Assembly: GCF_022548875.1 (NCBI RefSeq)
Contig: NZ_JAKZEW010000037.1
Span: 1 to 42,074, forward strand
Origin: Glycomyces sp. L485
Lineage (GTDB): Bacteria > Actinomycetota > Actinomycetes > Mycobacteriales > Micromonosporaceae
Reading direction: 5' to 3'
Length of the DNA stretch: 42,074 nucleotides
Of the stretch, positions 1 through 7,237 are shown in pieces; the stretch's first letter is position 1, and every line of letters starts with the position of its first letter. The notes under the pieces were generated by a model. That model saw only the letters and a list, made by a program, of their open reading frames with translations, ran no database searches and was not told where the DNA came from. Made by a program: the position numbers and the translations under genes.

Positions 1-2
1 CC

Positions 3-671
3 GGACAGGCACCAGCACCGGCCTCGCAGACCGCGACCGGGACCGAGACCGGGACCGGGACCGCGACCGGGTCCGGGAGCGAGCCCGAGCGCGACACCGG
101 ACCCGAGCGAGACTCCGCAAGGGACTCCGAACCGGGCTCCGGACCGGGCGGACGCTCCCGCCCCGAAGACGAGCACGCCCCCACACCAGCAACACCGCCA
201 GCAGCAGCGGCCGCACCGGCGGCACCGGCTGCGGTGATGCATCTGGTTCACCCGGTGACGAATAAACCGCTGATCCCGGTGCGCTCGAACGTGATCGAAG
301 ATCCCATCCCGTTCTTAACCTGCCCGCCGCGGGACGCCGCGGCGGGGAAGGCGCCTCATACAGCCACCAGCTCGAAACCGGAAACGGCTTCGAGCAATTC
401 CCCGTGCTCAGAGCCAGAACAGCAAACCCGAGCGGCCCGAGACTCCGTGCTCGACCGTCCCGAAACTCCGCACCTGGCCGTCCCGAACCGACACCCCCGC
501 ACAACCCCCAAAGCAGGCGCGATAGCTACGAACCGACACCACCACAGCCCCGCCGCAGCCGCCGAACCGGCCCCTAGAGTCCCGCTCCCGCTCCTGCTCC
601 CCACGACCGGCCTCCGTGGCCGACGACCCGCCCCCGACCTCCACTCAGCTCTTTCGTCGCTGATCGATTGA
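3..671 (+). CDS. C-terminal part of an unrecognised low-complexity repeat-family protein (5' partial)
   Basis: A frame open from the window edge to TGA at 669-671 gives 222 residues. It is rich in Pro, Ala, Thr, Arg and Ser, with a conserved middle (HPVTNKPLIPVRSNVIEDPI) and the end DLHSALSSLID. The right-end repeat keeps the same frame open on the opposite strand with the same middle and the same last residues. This favours real coding, or recent descent from coding sequence. Against it: the composition is low-complexity, the conserved core contains a TTA codon (315-317, rare in such genomes), and the core seems conserved at nucleotide level including hairpins. An antisense frame (356-706) is open in both copies too. 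I do not recognise the family. The tail of a multi-copy HNH/DUF222-type gene is one possibility, but no HNH motif is inside the window. Confidence 0.35.
   Translation, partial: GQAPAPASQTATGTETGTGTATGSGSEPERDTGPERDSARDSEPGSGPGGRSRPEDEHAPTPATPPAAAAAPAAPAAVMHLVHPVTNKPLIPVRSNVIEDPIPFLTCPPRDAAAGKAPHTATSSKPETASSNSPCSEPEQQTRAARDSVLDRPETPHLAVPNRHPRTTPKAGAIATNRHHHSPAAAAEPAPRVPLPLLLPTTGLRGRRPAPDLHSALSSLID
323..395. other. Tandem hairpins in the conserved core of the terminal repeat
   Basis: Stem one is cccgccgcgg / ccgcggcggg with loop gacg (323-346). Stem two pairs gctcgaa with ttcgagc (370-395) and continues inward as ccg-GAAA-cgg, a GNRA-type loop on the + strand. Both are base-for-base intact in the right copy (first stem at 41746-41769). 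They may be terminators of the repeat-borne gene or a structured end of a mobile element. Function is unknown. Confidence 0.6.
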
Positions 672-903
672 AGCCCAAGCGAGAGGCACCGTGGAGCCGA
701 AGACACCGCCTACCCGACTCCTGCCTCGTCATCGCCGCCGCTCTTGGCGCAGAGCAACCATCCGCCTGACACCGCTGCCGCCAACGCCCCCGCGGCCATT
801 GCCGGGCTCCCCAGGTGTATGCACCCTCGGATCTCGTCTCTGAGACGCACTCTGACGAACAACCAGCGGGACTACCAGCCTTCTCTCCCTCACAGGAGAA
901 CCA

Positions 904-1686
904 CTAGGCGATCCAGACATCCCAGCTGAGGCGGGCGAGGAGGCCGGTGACGACGAGGACCAGGACGATGCGGACGAACTTCGAGCCTTTGGCCATCGCG
1001 GTGTGGGCGCCGAACCAGGCGCCGGCGGTGGTGGCGAGGCCCATGGCGACGCCTACCTGCCACCACACGTGGCCCTGGATCGCGAAGACGACGAGGGCGC
1101 CGAGGTTGGTGGCGGCGTTGACGACCTTGGTGTGGGCCGAGGCCGTGACGTAGTCGAAGCCGAGGAGGGTGGTGAAGGCCACGGCCAGGAAGATTCCGGT
1201 TCCCGGGCCGATGATCCCGTCGTAGAAGGCGATGGCGACGCCGCAGGCGAGCATGACGGCGGCGGCTCGCCAGGCGGTGCGCAGTCTCGGCTGTGGTTCG
1301 AGGCCGAACTTCGGGCGGGAGACGACGAGGATGAGCACCGCCATGAGGACGGCGATGATGATGGGCCGCAGCGCCTCCGATGAGACGGCGGCGGCCGCGG
1401 CGGCGCCTGCGCCGGAGGCGCCCAGCGCGATCGCCATGGTCGGCCACAGCAGCCGGTGGTCGAGCTTGATCTTGCGGGCGTATGCGATCGAGGAAGTCGT
1501 GGTGCCGAACACGGAGGCGAGCTTGTTCGTGCCCAGAAGGGTCGCGACGGGCGCGTTCGGGAAGGCGACGAGGAGCGCGGGGAGAGCGACGAGGCCGCCG
1601 CCGCCGACGACCGCGTCGATCCAGCCGGCGAACAGCGCGGCGGTCACCAGCAGGGCGATCAGGGAGGCGTCTAGCTCAACGGGCAC
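904..1686 (-). CDS. TauE/SafE family sulfite/sulfonate-type membrane permease
   Basis: This 260-residue, very hydrophobic protein has about eight membrane segments. Its N-terminal GWIDAVVGGGGLVALPALL and the following GTNKLASVFGTTTSS are the hallmark of the TauE/SafE (DUF81) family. The inverted second half begins near the DGIIGPGTGIF motif at about residue 155, matching the family's two-repeat build. Members export or import sulfite, sulfoacetate or related anions; the substrate cannot be read from sequence. The start is GTG at 1684-1686. A TAGGCT hexamer (1693-1698, minus strand) lies exactly 6 nt upstream, so the mRNA is probably leaderless, which supports this start. The gene stands alone, between the terminal repeat and a divergent mobile-element remnant. 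Confidence 0.9.
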   Translation of the reverse strand: MPVELDASLIALLVTAALFAGWIDAVVGGGGLVALPALLVAFPNAPVATLLGTNKLASVFGTTTSSIAYARKIKLDHRLLWPTMAIALGASGAGAAAAAAVSSEALRPIIIAVLMAVLILVVSRPKFGLEPQPRLRTAWRAAAVMLACGVAIAFYDGIIGPGTGIFLAVAFTTLLGFDYVTASAHTKVVNAATNLGALVVFAIQGHVWWQVGVAMGLATTAGAWFGAHTAMAKGSKFVRIVLVLVVTGLLARLSWDVWIA

Positions 1687-1756
1687 CGCAACAGCCTACT
1701 TGCCGCACGGCTAGTAGACACGCAGGTGTGATCATCAAGATGACATACAACGGTGT

Positions 1757-2015
1757 GTGAGTAGACGAGTTCTTGGTGTGCTACGCGTCAGCCGCGACAC
1801 CGTCGAGTCCACCTCGATCGAATCGTCAGCGCGAGCACATGGAAATTTACTGCCGACTACACGGCTTCGCCCTTATCGATTGGGCAGAAGATCCACGCGT
1901 GAGTGGAGCCATATCGCCCTTCGGGCGCGACGGGTTCGGCCCGTGGCCGAATGACCCGGACGAAGCGGCGATGAGGCTCGGTTCGAATTCGGGGGCCGTT
2001 GCATCGGTGCAATAG
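1757..2015 (+). pseudogene. Serine recombinase N-terminal fragment, frameshifted
   Basis: From GTG 1757 the translation reads MSRRVLGVLRVSRDTVESTSIES. After one extra T (about 1826) the next frame continues QREHMEIYCRLHGF...WAEDPRVSGAISPFGRDGFGPW. Joined, this is the start of the resolvase catalytic domain of actinobacterial large serine recombinases: VLRVSRxTxxSTSIESQRE carries the usual catalytic Ser region, and WAEDxxVSGAxxPF the next strand. Past residue 70 the similarity decays. The stretch at about 1998-2028 looks like a degraded VAKVDRLSR block interrupted by a TAG at 2013-2015. No recombinase or zinc-ribbon domains follow. It is a dead integrase or resolvase relic marking a former mobile element next to the DUF1877 and TnpB-like genes. 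Confidence 0.8.
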
Positions 2016-2061
2016 CTTCGATTGCGGGATTGTGACATCGAAGAGAAAGTAGGAGCGATCC

Positions 2062-2466
2062 GTGGGTATGACAATGGCTTTCACCAAGGTGACGCCTGAG
2101 GAGCTCGCCTGGGCCGAGCGTCAGGACGACGACGCGATCGAGGAGTTCCTCTGGGCGAAGGAAGAGGTCGAGGAGGTCAGCGGCTATCTCGACAAGGCTG
2201 GGCGTGACCTACAGGAACTGTTCGACCTCGCCGGTCTCCGCGTGGACCTGCGCGAGGACGGTGAAATCATGGGTGATGGCATCTTTTCGTGGTCCAAGAA
2301 GCAGGTGGCGACAACCGCCGAGGCGCTTCGTTCGATGCCGTTCGAGCGCCTGGAGCCGCATCTCGACGCCGCCGACGAGTATGTGAAGAACTATTACGGC
2401 ACGCTGGTGGCGTTCTTCGAGGACGCCGCGGCGTCCGAGGCGGCGGCGATCATGACGTACGGCTGA
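2062..2466 (+). CDS. DUF1877 (YfbM-like) family protein
   Basis: The product is 134 residues, soluble and acidic. The opening GMTMAFTKVTPEELAWA, the YLDKAGRDLQELFDLAG block at about residues 45-60 and the end VAFFEDAAASEAAAIMTYG follow the DUF1877 family (LDKAW..L..LL near the middle, long helix plus AAAxGxAVL at the end). The family has no known biochemical role and is often seen in accessory regions. The start is GTG 2062, with AGGAG six bases upstream (2051-2055). An in-frame ATG at 2068 would be too far from that site only marginally, so both remain possible. It sits between a recombinase relic and a TnpB-like gene, so transfer is likely. Confidence 0.75.
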   Translation: MGMTMAFTKVTPEELAWAERQDDDAIEEFLWAKEEVEEVSGYLDKAGRDLQELFDLAGLRVDLREDGEIMGDGIFSWSKKQVATTAEALRSMPFERLEPHLDAADEYVKNYYGTLVAFFEDAAASEAAAIMTYG

Positions 2467-2579
2467 CTCGGTCGCGTCACTGGTTCACGGCCTGCCCGGC
2501 CACGTCGAATCGGGCAATCAGCCGACGGGGCGGCGTGTACCGAGGGCTTGGCGGTACTGCGGGTGTCATCACGATAACG

Positions 2580-2619
2580 ACACCGACACGCCGATCAGGT
2601 GAGGAACACGTGTCGGTGT
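2580..2619. repeat. Perfect 11-bp inverted repeat upstream of the TnpB-like gene
   Basis: acaccgacacg (2580-2590) and cgtgtcggtgt (2609-2619) are exact reverse complements separated by 18 nt. The position, 25 bases before the ATG of the TnpB-like gene, fits either a subterminal hairpin of an IS200/IS605-type left end or an operator for the gene's own product. Only the palindrome is seen; the roles are inference. Confidence 0.7.
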
Positions 2620-2643
2620 GTAATCGTCTGGTATCAACAGGTC

Positions 2644-3243
2644 ATGGATATGACGAAGCCCATGACTCACTTGGTGAAACGCGGCTACGAGTATACGTTC
2701 AGACCCGACGCTCAGCAGCGCCGGAACCTTGAGGAGACCCTCGAAGCGGTTCGGGCCGTTCACAACTGGTCGCTGTCGGTGTTCCAGAGCGAATGGCGGC
2801 GTCAGGAGGCGAAGATTTCGTACGCCGAGATCTCCTCGAAGCTGACCAAGTGGAAGAACCAGCCGGCGAACCGGTGGGTCAAGGCGTATTCGTCGGTGCC
2901 GTTGCAGCAGATCGCCCGGCAGCTCCACACCGAGTACCACGCGTTCATCAACGGGCGCCGCTCCGAGCCGATACCCAAGGAACACGGTGAGCAGCAGGTC
3001 CTGGTGTATTCGCGGGCCGGCTACTACCTCAAAGGCAGGGACGTGAAGCTCGCGAAGCACGCCGCGCCGCTGGCCATCGACTGGGGTCTGGAGCGACCCA
3101 GCCGCGACGACATCACCTCGATCACGGTGATCCGGGAGGACGAAGCCACCTGGAAGCTGCGGATCGTCGCCGAGGAGTTCGTGGAGGTGCCCCGCCAGAA
3201 GCCGCCGGAATGCGGCGAATGCGGCCGGACGCTGGAGGAGTGA
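2644..3243 (+). CDS. TnpB/OrfB-like protein lacking the RuvC nuclease domain
   Basis: The 199-residue product begins with the IS605 OrfB helix-turn-helix (KRGYEYTFRPDAQQRRNLEE, then VRAVHNWSLSVF, residues about 10-50). It continues through the wedge-like part (VPLQQIARQLHTEYHAFINGRR; YYLKGRDVKLAKHAAPLAIDWG; ITSITVIREDEATWKLRIVAEE), where TnpB proteins normally reach the first RuvC Asp (GIDxG). That Asp motif never appears. The frame ends with a short tail containing one CxxC pair (PPECGECGRTLEE). Complete TnpB is about 370-400 residues, so half is missing. No RuvC-like translation follows, because the catalase terminator starts within about 100 bases. Start choice: ATG 2644, with alternatives at 2650 and 2662. 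It could be a decayed transposon gene or a domesticated DNA/RNA-binding protein. The frame is clean and bracketed by palindromes at 2580-2619 and 3245-3284. Confidence 0.75.
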   Translation: MDMTKPMTHLVKRGYEYTFRPDAQQRRNLEETLEAVRAVHNWSLSVFQSEWRRQEAKISYAEISSKLTKWKNQPANRWVKAYSSVPLQQIARQLHTEYHAFINGRRSEPIPKEHGEQQVLVYSRAGYYLKGRDVKLAKHAAPLAIDWGLERPSRDDITSITVIREDEATWKLRIVAEEFVEVPRQKPPECGECGRTLEE

Positions 3244-3244
3244 G

Positions 3245-3284
3245 GCGCCCGGCCGGAGAAGCCTTTCGAACCCCGGCCGGGCGC
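3245..3284 (+). terminator. 12-bp perfect hairpin directly after the TnpB-like stop
   Basis: gcgcccggccgg (3245-3256) pairs with ccggccgggcgc (3273-3284) across a 16-nt loop. It begins 2 nt after the TGA. No U-tract follows. It may be a terminator or the right-end palindrome of the former insertion sequence. Confidence 0.65.
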
Positions 3285-3344
3285 GAGCCGACTCAGCGCG
3301 GCGTCGACAGGGGAGTCTGCGGCGCTGGGCCGTGTCGAGGAGCC

Positions 3345-3378
3345 GCGGCGGACCCTGGCGGCTTGTAGGGTCCGCCGC
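3345..3378 (-). terminator. Catalase transcription terminator
   Basis: gcggcggaccct (3345-3356) and agggtccgccgc (3367-3378) form a perfect 12-bp stem with a 10-nt loop. It lies 18 nt beyond the catalase stop on the minus strand. Confidence 0.75.
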
Positions 3379-3396
3379 ATGCTCTCGGCGTCTTTG

Positions 3397-4866
3397 TTAC
3401 TTGCGGAGCTCGGCGACCGCGGCGGTGAGCCGCTTGCCGAAGCCCTCGTCGGCCTTCGCGAAGTTCGCGACGGCCCGCTCGGCGATGTCGTCGCGGCTGA
3501 CCTTGGCGATGAAGCCCGACAGGTTCGCGATCAGGCGGTCCTTCTCGTCCTCGCTCATGAGCCGGTACAGGTTCCCCGCCTGGACGAAGTCGTCGTCCTC
3601 GGAGTGCTTCGGGGTCTCCCACTCTCCGGTCTCGCCGTTGACGCTCACCGGCGCCCACAGCGGCCGCCCGCTCTGGTCGGGGCCGCCGAACGAGTTCGGC
3701 TCGTAGTTCTTCTGGCCCTTGTGCCGGCCGTCGTAGTAGAAGCCGTCGCGGTTGCCGTTGCGCGCCTCGGTGGCGTGCGGGCGGTTCACCGGCAGGTGGT
3801 CGGCGTTGATGCCGACGCGGTAGCGGTGCGCGTCGCCGTAGGCGAACAGGCGGCCCTGGAGCATCTTGTCCGGGCTCGGCCCGATGCCCGGCACGAAGTG
3901 CGCGGGGGAGAAGATCGACTGCTCGACCTCGGCGAAGATGTTCTCGGGGTTGCGGTTGAGCTCCAGCTTGCCGATCTCGATCGGCGGGTAGTCCTCGTGC
4001 GGCCACACCTTGGTGAGGTCGAACGGGTTGAACCGGTAGGTCGCGGCTTCGGCGGCGGGCATGATCTGCACCTGCACCGTCCACGACGGGTACTCGCCGC
4101 GCTCGATGGCCTCGCGCAGGTCACGCTGGTGCGAGTCGGGGTCTGCGCCCGCGAGCTCGTCGGCCTCGTCCTGCTTGAGCGTCTTGATGCCCTGGTCGGT
4201 CTTGAAGTGGTACTTGACCCAGAACTGCTCGCCGGCCTCGTTGACCCACTGGTAGGTGTGGGAGCCGTAGCCGTTCATGTGCCGGTAGGACGCCGGGATG
4301 CCCCGGTCGCCGAACAGCCACGTCACCTGGTGCGTCGACTCCGGGCTCAGGCCCCAGAAGTCCCAGACGTTGTCGGCCTCCTGGCTGCCGGTGTACGGGT
4401 CGCGCTTCTGGGTGTGGATGAAGTCGGGGAACTTGATCGCGTCGCGGATGAAGAACACCGGCGTGTTGTTCCCGACCAGGTCGTAGTTGCCCTGTTCGGT
4501 GTAGAACTTCAGTGCGAACCCGCGTGGGTCGCGCACGGCGTCGGCCGCGCCGAGGTTTCCGGCGACGGTCGAGAAGCGCAGGAAGGTCTCGGTCTCCTTG
4601 CCCACCTGGGAAAGGAAGGCGGCCTTGGTGTACTTCGTGACGTCGGCGGTCACGGTGAACTTGCCGTACGCGCCGGCGCCGCGGGCGTGGACGACGCGCT
4701 CGGGGATGCGCTCGCGGTTGAAGTGCGCGAGCTTCTCCAGCAGCACCTGGTCCTGGATGAGCAGCGGCCCGCCAACACCGGCGGCCTCGCTCTGGTTGTT
4801 GTCAGCCACCGGCGCGCCCGACTCGGTGGTCAGCGGGCCTGCGGTGTTGTCGAACTGATCGCTCAT
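3397..4866 (-). CDS. katA: Monofunctional haem catalase (clade 3 type)
   Basis: The 489-residue cytoplasmic enzyme dismutates hydrogen peroxide. Visible hallmarks, numbered from MSDQFDN: catalytic His60 in RVVHARG, distal Asn in VGNNTP (133-134), and the haem-ligand Tyr343 in [12 protein letters not shown]. The length is that of small-subunit catalases. The ATG at 4864-4866 is preceded by GAGAGG at a 7-nt spacing, so I prefer it to an upstream in-frame ATG at 4893 that lacks such a site. It is divergent from a Fur-family gene, with a 15-bp palindrome between them, the classic catA-catR or katA-perR/fur arrangement for peroxide-induced catalase. Nothing is truncated. Confidence 0.97.
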   Translation of the reverse strand: MSDQFDNTAGPLTTESGAPVADNNQSEAAGVGGPLLIQDQVLLEKLAHFNRERIPERVVHARGAGAYGKFTVTADVTKYTKAAFLSQVGKETETFLRFSTVAGNLGAADAVRDPRGFALKFYTEQGNYDLVGNNTPVFFIRDAIKFPDFIHTQKRDPYTGSQEADNVWDFWGLSPESTHQVTWLFGDRGIPASYRHMNGYGSHTYQWVNEAGEQFWVKYHFKTDQGIKTLKQDEADELAGADPDSHQRDLREAIERGEYPSWTVQVQIMPAAEAATYRFNPFDLTKVWPHEDYPPIEIGKLELNRNPENIFAEVEQSIFSPAHFVPGIGPSPDKMLQGRLFAYGDAHRYRVGINADHLPVNRPHATEARNGNRDGFYYDGRHKGQKNYEPNSFGGPDQSGRPLWAPVSVNGETGEWETPKHSEDDDFVQAGNLYRLMSEDEKDRLIANLSGFIAKVSRDDIAERAVANFAKADEGFGKRLTAAVAELRK

Positions 4867-4955
4867 GGAGCGCCCTCTCTCGCTGTGTTGCACCAGTGCC
4901 CGGCGGTCCGGAATGTGAAACGGGCCGGGGCTCCTGTCTTCGACTCGATCCTAGC

Positions 4956-4970
4956 TTAGACTTTGTCTAA
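4956..4970. promoter_or_regulatory. Candidate Fur/CatR operator between catalase and its regulator
   Basis: TTAGAC-TTT-GTCTAA is a perfect 6-3-6 palindrome. It overlaps the likely -35 of the regulator (TTGTCT 4963-4968, 17-nt spacer, TAGGTA 4986-4991). On the other strand it sits in the spacer of a plausible catalase promoter (TTTCAT upstream, TAGGAT downstream). One site could thus control both directions, as Fur-family peroxide sensors do. Confidence 0.65.
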
Positions 4971-5056
4971 TGAAAGATCCAGTCCTAGGTAAGTGGTGCC
5001 GCGATGTTTCTGCTGCTAGAGTGGGATTCGACTCCGAAAGGCCCTGAGAGACGACC

Positions 5057-5476
5057 ATGAGTGACCTCATTACCCGTCTGCGTCGGCACCAGTGGCGCAT
5101 GACCCCGCAGCGTCGAGTGATCGCCGAGACACTCGACGGCGCTCATGTGCACTACACCGCCGACGAGATCCTCGAACGCGCCTGCGAGCGCATGCCCGAG
5201 ATCTCCCGCGCCACCGTCTACAACACCCTCAACGAGATGGTCGCCCTCGGCGAGATCCTCGAACTCAACTTCGACGGACGCTCCAAGCGCTACGACCCCA
5301 ACGCCGAGCACGACCACCACCACCTCATCTGCGACGGCTGCGGCGCCATGAAGGACGTCCACACCGTCGGCGACCCGCTCGACTGGCTCCCCGGCGACGA
5401 GCGCCACGGATTCGCCGTCACCGAGGCCTCCATCACCTTCCGCGGCCTCTGCCCGGAGTGCCAGCAGGCGGCGTGA
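5057..5476 (+). CDS. Fur-family metal-dependent repressor (CatR/FurA/PerR-like)
   Basis: The 139-residue protein has an N-terminal winged helix (recognition region SRATVYNTLNEM, about 50-61) and a C-terminal metal and dimer domain. The HDHHH cluster (85-89) supplies regulatory ligands. Two CxxC pairs (Cys92/95 and Cys132/135) form the structural zinc site, as in PerR and Fur. Divergence from catalase with a shared palindrome argues for a peroxide-sensing repressor rather than an iron-uptake regulator, but ligand identity cannot be read from sequence. ATG 5057 follows a purine-rich GAGAG site. In Streptomyces and mycobacteria the equivalent gene (catR, furA) represses its adjacent catalase. 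Confidence 0.93.
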   Translation: MSDLITRLRRHQWRMTPQRRVIAETLDGAHVHYTADEILERACERMPEISRATVYNTLNEMVALGEILELNFDGRSKRYDPNAEHDHHHLICDGCGAMKDVHTVGDPLDWLPGDERHGFAVTEASITFRGLCPECQQAA

Positions 5477-5515
5477 TCAAGCGCTGTCGCGCTCTAGTGT
5501 CACCTTTATGACGAA

Positions 5516-5530
5516 ACGGTCAAAGACCGT
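5516..5530. promoter_or_regulatory. Palindrome upstream of the first AlsT-type symporter gene
   Basis: ACGGTC-AAA-GACCGT is a perfect 6-3-6 inverted repeat. A -10-like TAGATT overlaps its right edge (5530-5535), about 125 bases before the symporter start. It is a candidate operator; the binding protein is unknown. Confidence 0.4.
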
Positions 5531-5657
5531 AGATTCCCTTGACCGTCTCCGGACGGCTCCGCTACCGTCGGCAAGCTGCCTCGATCCAGAGATCAGCCGC
5601 GCACCCCCCTGCCGCGCAGCTTGTTTCAGCCTGCCTGCCTGAACGAAGGAGCCCCAC

Positions 5658-7097
5658 GTGGACGGACTGCTCGAACAGATATTCACCGCCAACGACTACT
5701 TCTGGTGGTTCATCATCTTCCTGTTGGCGGGCACCAGCCTGCTCTACATCGTCCTCACCAGAGGCGTCCAGTTCCGACTCCTTCCGCAGATGTTCCGCGG
5801 CCTCAGAGAGCAGCCCGGCACCCTCCCCGACGGCCAGAAGAACATCTCAGCCTTCCAAGCCTTCGCCGTCTCCGCGGCCGCCCGCGTCGGCACCGGCAAC
5901 ATCGTCGGCGTCTCCGCCGCCATCGCAGTAGGCGGCCCCGGCGCCGTCTTCTGGATGTGGCTCATGGCCGTCGTCGTCGCCGCCACCGCCTTCGCCGAAT
6001 CCACCCTCGCCCAGGTCTACAAGGAACGCACCCCCACCGGCTTCCGCGGCGGCCCCGCCTACTACATGAAACACGGCCTCGGCCTGCCCTGGGCCGGCGG
6101 CGTCTTCGCCCTCATCCTCATCCTCACCTACCCCGTCACGTTCAACATGGTGCAGGCCAACACCTTCACCGGCGCCGCCACCACCTCACTCGACAGCATG
6201 GGCGCCACCACCGGCGACCACACCGAGATCGTCATCGGCCTGATCCTCGCCGCCGTAACCGGCGCCGTCGTCTTCGGCGGCCTCAAGCGCATCGCCCACA
6301 TCACCCAGCTCCTCGTGCCCGCCATGGCCGTCGTCTACCTCGTCATCGGCATCGTCGTCGTCGCCATCAACGTCGACCAGATCCCCGAGGCGCTCACCGA
6401 CATCTTCACCTCCGCGTTCGGCTTCGAACAGTTCGCCGGGGCCACCCTCGGCACCGTCATCGTCCAAGGCGTGCGACGCGGCATGTTCTCCAACGAGGGC
6501 GGCATGGGCTCGGCCCCGAACGCCGGCGCCACCGCCTCCGTCTCCCACCCCGTCAAACAGGGCCTGACACAGGCGTTCGGCGTCTACTTCGACACGATCT
6601 TCCTGTGCACCATCTCGGCGTTCATCGTCCTCACCACCGGCCCGGTCTTCGGCGACCACGGCGACAACCTCGTCGCACTCGGCGTCGAGGCCGCCCTCGG
6701 CGGATGGGCCCTCCACGTCATGACCGCGATCCTCATGCTGTTCACCTTCACCTCAGTGCTCGGCAACTACTACTACGGCGAGGCGAACATCAAGTTCTTC
6801 TCCGACAACCGCATCAGCCTCAACGCACTCCGCGTCCTGGTCGTCGCCCTCACCTTCATCGGCTCCGTCGCCTCGTTCGGCACCGTGTGGAGCCTCGCCG
6901 ACGTCACCATGGGCCTCATGGCCACCGTCAACCTCCTCGCCGTCCTCGCCCTCACCGGCGTCGTCGTCAAGGTCCTCCGCGACTACGACGCCCAGCGGCG
7001 AGACGGCCTCGACCCCGTCTTCAGCCGCGACCGCGTCCGCGGCCTCAAGGGCGTCCAAGTGTGGGAGACCACCGAGCACGACGCCGAAAAGGTGTAG
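5658..7097 (+). CDS. Alanine/glycine:cation symporter (AGCS, AlsT/DagA type)
   Basis: The 479-residue, roughly 11-TM protein couples alanine or glycine uptake to sodium or protons. Family signatures are AARVGTGNIVGVSAAIAVGGPGAVFWMW (about 78-105) and RRGMFSNEGGMGSAPNAGA (about 275-293). FSNEGG is the common AGCS block with small changes (family FSNEAG). The start is GTG 5658, with GAAGGAG seven bases upstream. A second AGCS gene lies at 31792-33306, so the window has two divergent paralogues. The gene is followed by a weak hairpin and then nhaA. The real substrate is not determinable. Confidence 0.93.
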   Translation: MDGLLEQIFTANDYFWWFIIFLLAGTSLLYIVLTRGVQFRLLPQMFRGLREQPGTLPDGQKNISAFQAFAVSAAARVGTGNIVGVSAAIAVGGPGAVFWMWLMAVVVAATAFAESTLAQVYKERTPTGFRGGPAYYMKHGLGLPWAGGVFALILILTYPVTFNMVQANTFTGAATTSLDSMGATTGDHTEIVIGLILAAVTGAVVFGGLKRIAHITQLLVPAMAVVYLVIGIVVVAINVDQIPEALTDIFTSAFGFEQFAGATLGTVIVQGVRRGMFSNEGGMGSAPNAGATASVSHPVKQGLTQAFGVYFDTIFLCTISAFIVLTTGPVFGDHGDNLVALGVEAALGGWALHVMTAILMLFTFTSVLGNYYYGEANIKFFSDNRISLNALRVLVVALTFIGSVASFGTVWSLADVTMGLMATVNLLAVLALTGVVVKVLRDYDAQRRDGLDPVFSRDRVRGLKGVQVWETTEHDAEKV

Positions 7098-7110
7098 AGC
7101 CCCAAACGGA

Positions 7111-7146
7111 TCGAGCGGCCCCGGTCAGCACACCGTGGTCGCTCGA
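7111..7146 (+). terminator. Weak hairpin after the first symporter gene
   Basis: tcgagcggcc (7111-7120) can pair with ggtcgctcga (7137-7146) with a single G-U wobble and a 16-nt loop, 13 bases after the stop. Confidence 0.4.
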
Positions 7147-7237
7147 CTGCGTCACGGGTCACCCGAAATGTGGCACAGCCATACGAAGACCCAAGACACC
7201 CGGCGGCCGCGCGACGCAGGTCGCTAGGCTCCCCCGC

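Larger units (their letters stand above)
1..815. repeat. Left copy of an inverted repeat found at both ends of the window
   Basis: Aligning this stretch with the reverse complement of 41359-42074 shows long matching blocks with indels and substitutions between them. The best block (about 277-395) is almost identical in the two copies. It holds a perfect 10-bp GC stem with a 4-nt loop (323-332/337-346) and a second hairpin (370-376/389-395) whose inner stem closes a GAAA loop. Similarity fades after position 815, where both copies share the words attgccgggctccccagg. The first 80 bases are a degenerate tandem of gaccgg-like hexamers. The repeat runs off the left edge, so its full length is unknown. 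Both window edges falling inside the same repeat is what a draft contig broken at a multi-copy element looks like. The contig reading is inference; the repeat itself is directly visible. Confidence 0.9.

Noticed and set aside
1-80. Tandem gaccgg-like units as a CRISPR array
   Set aside because: Six-base degenerate units without spacers; simple low-complexity coding-type repeat.
3379-4959. 526-residue frame opposite catalase
   Set aside because: Val/Leu/Arg/Asp-biased mirror of a high-GC gene; catalase on the other strand is complete.
5621-7237. Upstream half of the long frame that ends with NhaA
   Set aside because: Arg/His-rich shadow of the symporter gene; NhaA homology begins at ATG 7238, which has its own -10.
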